Source: Rhizoclosmatium globosum
Taxonomy: Eukaryota > Chytridiomycota > Chytridiomycetes > Chytridiales > Chytriomycetaceae
Assembly: GCA_002104985.1 (NCBI GenBank)
Contig: MCGO01000033.1
Span: 310,001 to 374,000 of the forward strand
DNA: 64,000 nt
Direction of reading: 5' to 3'
A program made the translations under genes and the position numbers. The notes under the pieces are model-generated. The model made no database searches. It saw only the letters and a program-made list of their open reading frames with translations, and had not been told where the DNA came from. Positions 33,706-44,439 of the stretch are shown in pieces; positions within the stretch are counted from its first letter, which is position 1; each line of letters begins with the position of its first letter.

Positions 33706-36700
33706 ATGTCGAAAGGGTTACCGAAAGGAAGCAAAGCCGCTGGAGCAAGGTTAGAACACTTATTTCAGCGTAGCTTTTCTAATCGGAGTCCAGTCGAATT
33801 GCTGATCTTGGCTCCGGCACTCCTGCGTTTGGGTTTGGAGCATTTGGTGGAGGAGCTGCAAACCAGACACTCTCTGCTGCGAGCATGTCCTCACTCCTTC
33901 CCGAGGACATTGAGCACTTGGACTCAGAACTTAAGGTTGGCTTGAATGCGGTTGTTGAAGTAGCTGCTGAAACCTGTATATACAGGTTCTATTGAAGCGC
34001 TTGGCAAAGAAGGATGCCTTGACAAAGATTAAGGCCACTGATGACTTGAAAGTATATCTCAATCAAGCTAACGACGCGGATCTGGCAAAGTTCGTCTTCA
34101 TCTGGGTGTGTACATTGTTCTTCTTCTGGATCATGGCCAACTCAATGTCTCCTCAGCCCAAAATATTCAACAAAACTGCTCTAGACGTCGAGCGAAAGAT
34201 TCGGGAAAATATGATTGCGTGTCATTCGACTTTATTCACAAGACTGAAGAAGGAAATGGCACCTGTTCTCAAACAAGTCATTGGAACATGGCTTTGTTTG
34301 CAGTTCGATAACTCTGCGAACGAAGTCGCCAAGATTGCCACTGAGTCATTTCAGGTGCGAAGATCCCGATTTGATATTCTGGTCGTAACCTCCATCCCAA
34401 CAAATAGAAAGCCTTTCCAAACAAACGTGCTGACGTTCTCTCCTTCTGTCAATCTGAAATTCATACATTCGTGAACGACAATATCGTTTACCATACAGTC
34501 GAGACCATGAGTGATGCTCGATACAACACACCAGAAGAAATGCTCTCAAAGTACATACGCGTTGTTTCAGGATCTTTATCAATAATCTCTTGCCTCTATG
34601 GTACCTGGTTCCTTCACCATAAACTCATGCCTAACTCCATTCCCCAGAAACAATCACTCCTCTTGACAACCTAAACATAACATTCGAACAACTCCTTGAC
34701 ACTCCGAAATTTTGGGAAACTACGAAATCGCCACACGCGCCAATCCGTCGTGCGTTTTACACTCTTCTCAAGACATGGGCTCTTCTTTCCACAGCTTCGC
34801 CACTCGCTGACCGCCAGACCCTCCTCAAAACAACGTTCTTGAACGAATGCTTCGCAGACAAGGAGTCTTCAACACATGACGCGTTGTGGGATGCCGTGCT
34901 CTCGGTGACACAAAAGTACCCAACCCTTTGGAACGCTGAAGACATCAAAAACAAAAAGAGTGCACCTGTACGTTTATTCAAGTTTTTGGAAGGTGGTTGT
35001 TACGGAAGTGGTGGAAGCAGTTATCCTGCACTCCTCGCCCTTCTTGCGAATTTGCCGTCGAACTTCTTCAGTGAAGGTGTCGAGTTTTGTGACCGCTTTT
35101 TTGAATCGTTTTGGGCAGGTGTCAAGAGTGTTGGTGTGACGCCTGTGATTGGAGGTGTATTTGTCAAGAGTTTGCAAGAATGTTGTTTGTATTTGGTTCT
35201 GAAGTACGGGGATTCTGTTTTCAACCAAGCAAACAATAGCAAATTTATGGATGTTGCGCCTCGCGTGTTGGGATGGCTGGTTGAGGCATTGTTGTTCCCA
35301 GCTTTGGTAACTTTGAATGAAATGAACACAATGTTGTACTAACATACGTCACAGAATGCTGACGCTCAATTCAAACTTGGCAAAGACGACTTGCAGGTTG
35401 CTATCGCTGGTTTTATTGCCAAAATGTGCTCGACTTCAACAATTCCATCCGCGTACTCGGAATCACTATCGGCTTCACTTTGCGATGCAATCTTGTCTTC
35501 ATTCGTTTTAGCTCAACGATTTGATGGCACGGATTTGTCTGTCGATGAGTTTACATTATTCTGTGACGGTGCTTCTGGTCTTATCACCTGTTTCAGCGGA
35601 ATGGAAGTTAAAAGCTTGCTGTTGAAGCAAAAAATATCCGAGTTGTCTGAAAATCTGGTAATCAAGTCAATAGAGCGGATTTCCAAGCGAGATGGTAAAG
35701 TGATCATTTTAAGCAATCTTAAATTAACACATTTTAACATAAAGAACACTTCACGGCCGCCTCGAATATGTTCTCAAAGCTCCCTCCAACGAGCTCTCCA
35801 CGCGTCACGCCTGTCATCTCTCTGCTTGCAAAGACGTCACCACCCTTCACGCCTCTCATCCATTCGCTACTCACATACATCTCAATCTCTCAAGAGGATA
35901 GCGAATCACTACACACAACACTTTCCAAACTGTGGTGGCAAGTCAAGATTTAGAAGCCATTTCTGAATACCTGACAAATCTTCCTGGTTCTGGGCTTGCA
36001 AAGATCAGATTGTCAGAATTTGACACACTTGTCGAAGGATTGGCAGAAGCGGGAACTGGGAAAGAAGTTGTCGTAAAGGCACTTACTGTTGGCGCTGTTT
36101 CGGATATCGTTGTGACGAAAATCTTTGACTCGTTTCACTCAGAGTTGGATGCTTTTTGGACGTCATCAGTCGATGGAAAAGTGGAGAATCAGGAGAAAGC
36201 TTTATTCGCCATCTCCATCCTCAAGACGCTTGTTTCCAAAATCGCTGTCAATGTCGACATTGTAGCCAGAGTGTTGATGTTAGGAACTTTCCAGTTTGTT
36301 GCAGGTGAAGTGTCAGAAGGCGCTTTGGAAGTTTGGAACTTCTATAAAGAGACTCAATCTGGAAACGAAGAGTTTCTTGATGTGGTAATGGAGGTCTGGA
36401 AAGGTTGCTTACTGGATGAGAACTTCCCTGGAACGTAAGTGGCTTTATAACGTTCTATTCATCTCAAACAACAAATCTAGCGCAACAGACTTTGTATTGC
36501 TATTCGAGCGTTTACATGATTTGTATTCGAGTGATCTTGCCATGGAGAAATTGCTTTCAAAAGCGTTGCTTGACACTGATAGTTGGAGCTCATTAATTGT
36601 TCCATACAAGCAATCCAACAGCTCCCTCGCCTTTATCGAATCTTCTTATCTCGGTAGTGAAGATGGTGGAATTCCCAATTCAGCAGAAACCAGAATCGAA

Positions 36701-39135
36701 AACAGTGTGGTGGCTCGTGTCGCATGCACGTTAGCTGGTATTTTAGGCTCAGTTTCTGCAATCACTGAATCAGAAGCTCTATGCTTCAATATATTCCAGC
36801 TCGTTACGTTCAAGACACTTCTCGCTGATACACGCGCTACTAACGGCGTCCACAACATTAAATTTGAAGATCCGTCTGATCAAATTGATGCCATTGTCTT
36901 GGATATTTTAGGAAAGCGTGACAGAACAAATACTTGGCCTACTGATGCCTTATCTGCACTCCATTCAAATACACCAGGAACATACTCTGAATTCAAGATT
37001 GCCTTATCAGGAGATTATTTGGAAGGACGAGTATATTCGAAAATTGTTTCCAGTTTGTTTGATGATATGTCTGCCTCATCAAGACAATCTGTTGTCGATC
37101 TCGTCCAAGCATGTTTTGATTCAGGATATTATCATTTGGCTGTCCCTTTAACGTATGCGGCTCGCAAATATTTGGATGCTGATCTTTCTGATACATTCAT
37201 CACAAAACTATGCCGCGCCTGTATGATTCCCAAAGCTGAACTTTCCAACTCCAAATCAATCGAAAAGACAGTCGCTGGGATTTCCATTATAACGAACGTA
37301 TTGTACAACTGCAAAGATATTTCAAGTGAATCGTTCGCTCTCCCTCTCAAAAATCTGGTCAAACAGTTCAGAGTTTGGTTTACGACAGCCAACGAGGTTC
37401 GAGTGGATGGGGTGATTCCTACATTGGTGTCACAAGTGGCACTGTTTTTGCAGTGTATTATTGACAAACGCGCGGAATTTGATATCAACGTCGCTGGATT
37501 TGTCGTGGAGCTGACAAACATTATGATCACAGATGTAAGCTTTATTTCTCCTGATTTTCAAACAAACAATTTAAAATTTCTGCAGTTTAAGTCCTCTTAC
37601 AAGCCGCTTTTGTTTAATTCTCTTGGTTTATATCAGTGTCTGACAAGTGCGGACCCTGAGACTTGGACATCCCTTGATAAATTTACCGATGACATTCAAA
37701 AGAGCTGCCTTGAGCATTTCATTCGTGAATGCTCTGCCGAACAACTGAACGTTTCATCAAAACCCCAAGCCGAATTGCAGTCTCGGCTTGCCTATCTTTG
37801 CAGCGAGATGGACTTCAATATTTTATTCAAACGCCTACCTCTCGACGAGGTATTTACATATCCGTTTGTATATCTAGTACTCATATTTCTTCAGTTTTCC
37901 CGTATTTTGTTCACCAAAAACACAGACGCTCAAATCACAACATACCGCTTGTTGTCCAAAATGACGTTTAAGCTAGTTGAAGCAATAAGTGTTCGTCTTG
38001 AAATGCGAATCCGCAGCGATGACGATGAAAATGGGTCCGAAAAATATATCGGAGAGGAACTGGCGAAAGGCTTATCAAAGGATTTGGTTCTGATGGAGCC
38101 AGATCATTTAATTGAGTCGAAGCAAAATTTACATAATGCATTTGGAGTTTTGTTGTCATGGATGGCTCTACTCGATCATTTTACTGGCGCGGTGAGTTGC
38201 GCATAGGTAGCACGTTTTCTGATAGTTTTTTTAGACCTATGATTTGAAGCGATACATTATCAACGAGTTAAAGGAATTGGATGCATTGCCCAAGCTTCTG
38301 GATTTCGTTTTTTACGCTCTTGGTGTTGGATACACAACGAAACCGTTTGATTTAGCTGGCTGGGAATTCTCAGCTATTGAGATCGAAGGTGGGGCATTTT
38401 ATTGCATTATTTCTCGTCTGACCCACATTCCAGGTCTTGACTTTGAATCTGAAATTGGAATCTCACTTCTTTGTGCTCACATCTACTACCGAGTCTTGCG
38501 AAATACTCCTGCACTGGCTAGAACTTGGTGGTCGAGTTGCAAAGATCGCCAGCTCACGCTTGCTGTCGAAACATATACCGACAAATGGTTCACGCCTTTG
38601 CTCGTTCAAGCAGAAATCGAACTTGTGCTTACAACTGGGCGATCTTTGCTCGAAGACGTTGATGTAAAGGCGTCGAAACAAAGCCGAGAAATTAAGGCCG
38701 TTTACAACATGGATGAAGCCTCGGCTGATATGATTGTTCGATTCCCCGCTGCATTCCCTCTAAAGCCTGTCGAATTTACTAGCAGCAGCGGTGGAAGAAC
38801 TATCGGAGTGGAAGAAGGAAAGTGGAGGGGGTGGATGATGAGCGCCAATATTCTTGCGCAAAACACGGCTATTTTGGATTCTTTGAGTCTATGTTCCAAG
38901 AATATCAAGCTTCACTTCGAAGGAAAAGAGGAATGCTCCATTTGTAAGTGATCTTTTGCATTGTCAAATAATTCTGACAATTTCTTTAGGTTATTCGGTT
39001 GTTGGTGTTATCGATCAGACAATTCCGAACAAATCATGCAGAACTTGCAAAAACAAGTTCCATAACGCATGTTTATTCAAATGGATTCGTACCAGTGGTA
39101 ATACGCAATGTCCAATGTGTCGTAGCGAGCTCTAA
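33706..39135 (+). CDS. LTN1: Listerin, RING E3 ubiquitin ligase of ribosome quality control
   Basis: Ubiquitinates nascent chains on stalled 60S subunits. The start MSKGLPKGSKAAGA is the conserved Listerin N-terminus; a 44-nt intron (about 33750-33793) leads to SRIADLGSGTPAFGFGAF, then LPEDIEHLDSELKVLLKRLAKKDALTKIKA, the signature first HEAT helix. The middle is a long HEAT/ARM solenoid over many exons. The C-terminus is a RING-CH finger: CSICYSVVG, then CRTCKNKFHNACLFKW, then CPMC, with all zinc ligands present and the protein ending a few residues later, as in all Listerins. About 1650 residues. Around 35930-35945 the two flanking frames do not meet through a plausible intron, so one base may be missing there. 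The identity rests on both ends and is secure. Confidence 0.92.
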
Positions 39136-39310
39136 TTACGAATAAAGTAAATCGTGTGGTTAATTTTGCTTCTTAACGCATTTCAAGCATGGTAGCCAAA
39201 TAATGATAAGTAGCCATTCTGCAAATTTATCGAAGACAAGACTGGAAGGAATGAAACTGGAACCCCGCCTTCAAGTTCCCGCCGTTGTCCCATCTACCCA
39301 GACCAAAATT

Positions 39311-39820
39311 ATGCTCAAAACACTTTTGGCCTGCTTCTTAGCCTGCGCTGCATACGCACAATCTGTAGTTCCTGGGGCATCTATTCCCTCACAAACAGAT
39401 CCGAACACAACATCAAGCCTAATCCCAAGACCATGCACAGACCTCACAACACAATACTCCCAATTCCAAACTCGAAACACTGCATGCTTCCCACCTCAAA
39501 CTCCGTTAACGTTTGCTACAGCAACAGACGACTCTAATGATATTCCGTCACTCAACGCATCCTGTCTCTGCACAAACACAAACTGGAACACACTTGAATC
39601 ACTGAATTCATCCTTAACGACATGTAATGATAAACTGTCAGAGCAGGATTACGACTTGGATGATATCATTCAGGAAACAATCAGCAATGCATCTGCCGTA
39701 ATGGATACATGCGCAGACTTTGAATATAAGGAATTCGTAAACTCAGTATCAAGTTCAGAGCATATATTCGGAATGATTGGAGGAATGATTTTGGTTGGTA
39801 CAATAATGTTTCTCCTTTAA
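39311..39820 (+). CDS. Secreted or GPI-anchored Cys-rich protein, copy 1
   Basis: Starts at the Met with a clear signal peptide (MLKTLLACFLACAAYAQS); an in-frame Met upstream has no such start. Mature part about 150 residues with six Cys: C-x16-C-x(about 28)-C-x-C-x17-C-x28-C. Around the C-x-C is CLCTNTNW. Many Asn-x-Ser/Thr sites suggest N-glycosylation. The C-terminus is hydrophobic after a small-residue stretch (IFGMIGGMILVGTIMFLL), consistent with a GPI-anchor signal or a membrane helix. No known family recognised. The next gene is its paralogue. Confidence 0.75.
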   Translation: MLKTLLACFLACAAYAQSVVPGASIPSQTDPNTTSSLIPRPCTDLTTQYSQFQTRNTACFPPQTPLTFATATDDSNDIPSLNASCLCTNTNWNTLESLNSSLTTCNDKLSEQDYDLDDIIQETISNASAVMDTCADFEYKEFVNSVSSSEHIFGMIGGMILVGTIMFLL

Positions 39821-39979
39821 TTTCCAAAAAGTTTGTAAAATAAAGAGAGAAAAGATTTATTTATTTGTTTTTTATTTATCATTCATCGATAATGGTTTAG
39901 TTCCGTGAAGTCCTTGAACCTGTGTGAATCCCGCCAACCTTCATTTCCGTTGAATCCACTTTCTGTTCTCACCACAATT

Positions 39980-40464
39980 ATGTCACCCATCACCATCCGC
40001 CTCTTAAAGGCCATACTCATCTTTCATCGCTTCTTCCTTCTACGCTGCAAATGTTCCCTGACTCCCCTACCCCCACAATGCACAACCCTCCAGACAGAAT
40101 ACAAGCAACTCCAAACCGCAACAGGTCCTTGCGTAATCCGCCTATCAGATCAACAAATGACCGCATCGAAAGGACCTACACCCATCTCTGCTTCCAGCTG
40201 TCTCTGAACGGAACATGTTTCTGCACACCTGCGAACTGGAACTTTATTTTATCCGTGAACGCAACCTTGAATGATTGTGGCAATAAGCTTGGTCCGAATG
40301 ATACGAGGGTAGACTATGCAATGAAAGGAGCTGCGAGTGGAATACACGACGCGGCTGATGCGTGTTCACGGCTTGGATATAACGGTTTAGTGAAACCAAC
40401 TGGGTTTTATACCACAACAAAAATTAGTGATGAAGGCATGGAGACGACGACGTGGTCGTTTTGA
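39980..40464 (+). CDS. Cys-rich protein, diverged paralogue of the preceding gene
   Basis: Two exons, with a GT-AG intron at about 40133-40197. After splicing, the six Cys have the same spacing as in the preceding protein where it can be counted: 16 residues between Cys1 and Cys2, a C-x-C pair, then 17 and 28 residues. CFCTPANW matches CLCTNTNW. This agreement is strong support for the intron. The segment between Cys2 and the C-x-C pair is much shorter here. The N-terminus (MSPITIRLLKAILIFHRFFLL) is hydrophobic and may be a weak signal peptide. The GPI-type tail is absent, so this copy may be secreted, or its 3' end may be altered. Function unknown. Confidence 0.6.
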
Positions 40465-40588
40465 AGAGTGGTGAGGAATTGGCAAATAAGAATGGCCTAA
40501 TACTTGCCGCGGTATTCTTCTACGTGATAATTTAAAAAATACGCCACAGATTTGCGAATATATAGTTTTTAATTTGAGTTTTTCCTGT

Positions 40589-42769
40589 TTACTTCTTGAA
40601 GCAACTTTCAACCCGAACCAATCCTGACGTTCCTCCAGACGCAACCCAATCCAAGCATTTGCTGTTTTTGTTGAATACGATCTACAAATTTGTCAGAAAT
40701 TGAAAGCAACGACCATCCATCGACAAACCTTCTGAAGAGCAATCTCAGGTGCGAAAATCATGGTCGAGTCGCTTTTCTTGAGAACATCAGTCAAAGGCTG
40801 TTGTAAATCTCAATTTAGTATTGACAAGGAGAAAAGAAAGTTTTTACCTCCTCAGGTGTGTCCTCAACAATCGAATATACGCCCGACATCGCGTCAAACC
40901 CAATCTGATACAAGTTATTCTGTACAGGCTTATAACTTTTCGACTGCGTTCTGTTCATGTTCGAAATTTTCGCACATCCGTCTGCACCAACCGATCCCAG
41001 GAATGGAAGATGTGGCGACAAGTCAAGGTCCTGCAAAACAAATTAATCGACAAGACTTGGGCACCTTAAGATTGAATATGAAATGCTCACCCAAATACAA
41101 CTCATGTGTGCAGCAACACCAATAGACTTGAACTCTCCATCCCCATCATCCGTCGGCCGGAAATACCGCACAGAGTTGTCAGTATCACCAACACAGAATC
41201 CATTCATATGAGGCGCCGGGGTAAGTGCGTTCACAATTCCTACAAGAATTGTCAACAAGATCATTAAATTTAAAGGAGTAAAAAAATTTACCTCGGATTT
41301 TATACAGCAGAATAGGATTATATGGATCGCGGATGTCAATCATGAGGGTCTGCCCGTCATACCCACAAGTATACAAAATTGTTCCAATTGGGGCAGAATT
41401 CTCTTGCTGCTGCGGCATAGCGCGTTTATCTTCAAACTGGATCGTAAAGATTGCAGTATTATGCGCAGGAAAACAGGTCGCAGGATCCGCGGACGGTTCC
41501 AACTGATGGTGTGGTGGAAGTCGCAATCGTTGTTCAAGAATATTGTTGATATCCCAGATAGCAACGTTTCCATTCGCACAAGCTGTGGCAAGAGTATTAG
41601 GCCCACCCCATGACGGCTTCCAAAGAAGTGTATCCGGGAGCACGGCTGTGAAGAGATAATTGTCGCACTTCACTGGAGTTTACAAAAATATTGATCAGGA
41701 ACGAATTCAGGAGAAAAAATCAAAAGAAATATTTACCGAAAAGTGGGTGGTCTAAAGGAGCCCCGATTTCTTGCTTCAATAAAATGGGTGTGGAACGTTG
41801 AGCACTCGACAAGTTCCATCTCCAAACGACACAGCCAAGAGTCCCAACCTCGCCAAATGGCCTTGTGGCACGCGTCCAGCACGTTCTAGTTTCACTCAAT
41901 AACTGAACTCAAGTTGTATAAAAACAAACCTGTTCACTGAACACGTTGAGATCCTCGAAATAGGCAGCATCACTCCATTCCAATCCAAAAACAACTCCAC
42001 ATTCCGTCAAGAAACATAAATCCAGAACTGGAACTTGTTCACCAGTAGTATCAATTCTCCAAATTTGAACACATCCCTTCAAAGAATGATCGTCAGGACC
42101 CTGTTGAACTTGCTTAGTCCCCAACAACTGAGACTTTTCAACCGTTGTTGGGTATCCACCAATCGCCAAATATTGATATCCTTGATTCCATTCGATTTAG
42201 TTTACCATCATCCAACAAAACTCTCACAGAACTCACGTGGATCTTCGACTTTCGCCCAATCCAAGCCCCACACAGACCCACCAAAGTTCAAGACATACTT
42301 TGTACGATCCAAGGTGCCTTTGATCAATTGTTCAGCCCGAAGGAGGGGCAGAATGAATTGTCTAGGTGGTTCCACAGCAGAATGGCTAGAATTCAGAATG
42401 GGTCGGTCGCCGTTAGCTGGCAGATAAGGAGATGCGGCATGTTGAGGCAAGTAGGAGTTGTCTGAGGCTGTTGGTCTGAGGCAGGGAAAGCCGGAGTCGG
42501 CTGAGGCAGTTGAGTGGCAGTCGCAGTAAACAGCTTTGAGGGATACGTGTCCAAGTGCCAGTTCTTGCTCGCCTTTGACGTTGAGGCAGGCGTTGAAGCC
42601 GTTGAAGCCTTCTTTGCGGAGTTTGCTTCTTTTGTGTGGTTGGAGTCGAGGCCGTTGATGCGGCGGCGGAAGAAGTCGCGCTCTTCTTTGTTGTTTTCGC
42701 CTTCTTTTGCGGTGGCGCCTTCGTTGATTCGTGGTCGGGAAGCACAAATGGCTGCGGCTCTTGATCCAT
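40589..42769 (-). CDS. WD40-repeat subunit of transcription factor TFIIIC (GTF3C2/Sfc6-like)
   Basis: TFIIIC binds the internal promoter boxes of tRNA genes. Several exons. Conserved blocks: [114 protein letters not shown], and a last exon ending [19 protein letters not shown]. The VWGLDW and LAIGGY pair is typical of GTF3C2/Sfc6. The N-terminus is basic and low in complexity ([10 protein letters not shown]). Frames at about 42390-42660 do not join cleanly, and a missing base in the N-terminal part is possible. It is divergent from HEM12 with only about 60 bp between starts. Family is probable, symbol left open. Confidence 0.7.
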
Positions 42770-42831
42770 TTCTTTCGTTGTTATCAACTTTCTATCGCAA
42801 ATAATCTAAAAAGAAAGACAAGAAAAACGAA

Positions 42832-44331
42832 GATGGCTACAACAAACGACCCATCAACAATCCTCCGCGATTCAGACTTTCCTGAACTCACAAACGACCT
42901 CATTCTTCGTGCTGCAAGAGGCGAACACGTCGAACGCACTCCTGTCTGGATCATGCGTCAGGCTGGCCGCTACTTGCCAGGTACGCACTTGCTTTGGTCT
43001 CTGTAGCCTCTTTCCAGTCCCCTAACCTTGCTTCTTTGTTGTTTCGTAAGAGTTCAGAGAGGCTCGTAAGAGAAACGACTTCTTTACAATCTGTCGTTCT
43101 CCAGAACTTGCTTGTGAAGTAACTCTGCAGCCAATTGACCGCTATGCCGGTCTCCTCGATGCATCAATCATCTTTTCAGACATTCTTGTGGTTCCACAGG
43201 CGATGGGCATGGTGCGTACTGTAACTTCATCGTGGGAAGTTGGGAAACAGTTTGAAATCAAGGGAGCTGACAAAGCATCAGCGAAGTATTGGATGGTCAT
43301 GCTATTGAAATTTCAGCTTCTGTCAGATTTCAAGAAGTTGTCCGCCTCCGACTTAAAGGATGGAAGCTGTGCTCAAACTCATGGAATTCCTATCCTCTTT
43401 TCAAATCAACGAACCAGACAAGTTATCTAATATTATGCACAGGAAGTTCAAATGCTCGAAAAGCAAGGCCCCCACTTCCCAAACCCCTCAAAACTCCGCA
43501 GACCTAGCCCTCCTCAACAAGAACCAAACATTCATGAAACCCTTCAATACGTAATGGACGCAATCACTCTCACCCGAAAATCTCTGAACGGACGCGTTCC
43601 TTGATTGGCTTCACTGGTGCCCCATGGACCCTCATGGCCTACATGATTGAAGGCGGTGGTTCCAAAACATACTCAAAAGCCAAAACCTGGCTTTACAAGT
43701 ACCCAGACGCCTCCAAAGAGCTCCTCGCCTGTCTGTCGACACGTGTGTGAACTACCTTGTCGCTCAAGTGAAGGCAGGTGCTCAAATGCTTCAAGTCTTT
43801 GACTCAAACGCAGGTGAACTCGCTCCTTCCGATTTCAGTCACTTTGTCCTCCCTGGTCTCCTTGAAATCGCGACTCGCGTGAAGTCGGAATTGAAGGCGT
43901 TGAACTTGTCTGCTCCGATCGTTGTGTTTGCTAGAAACGCGCATTACGCGTTGGAGCCACTTTCTGACTCTGACTATGATGTCATCCAAGTGGATTTCAC
44001 ACTGTCTCCTCACGTTGTGCACAACGCCGTCAAGCACAAGAAGGTTGTGCAAGGAAATGCGGACCCAAGTTTGTTGTATGCGTCTGCTGAAAAGATTGAG
44101 AGTACTGTAAAAGACATGTTGGATGGATTCGGCACTTCCAACGGTTACATTGCAAACTTGGGACATGGAATGTACCCGGATCATGATCCGGAACATTTGA
44201 AGGCATACTTGACTGCCATCAAGGAGTATTCAACTGCCAAGAATGCATCAACCACTGCTGGTGGAAAGAAGAGGAAGACAGCCTCTGCACAGGGGAGTCC
44301 TGTCAAGAGCCCAACAAAAGCCAAGAAGTAA
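42832..44331 (+). CDS. HEM12: Uroporphyrinogen decarboxylase, frame broken in this sequence
   Basis: Removes four carboxyl groups from uroporphyrinogen III in haem synthesis (cytosol). Exon 1 is 42832-42980 ([13 protein letters not shown]), then an intron to 43050 and exon 2 to 43211 ([34 protein letters not shown]). A 231-nt intron follows; exon 3 resumes at 43443. Between 43480 and 43741 the frame is lost at about five points, although conserved protein remains on either side in the different frames: [20 protein letters not shown], then [20 protein letters not shown], then [20 protein letters not shown]. Most points can be fixed by one extra base in a short homopolymer, mainly C. The active-site Arg, Asp and Tyr context is retained. 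The C-terminus carries an unusual Lys-rich tail ([21 protein letters not shown] in part). An assembly error is the likely reading, since the enzyme is essential. Confidence 0.88.
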
Positions 44332-44439
44332 GCTATGAAGAGGCTATTATTCTTTAAGAATTAAACTTTATTCTGGGATTATTCTTGATTGTCCTTTGTT
44401 TCTGCCACCAATCCAACAGCCAAGTGTCGCCACCCAACG

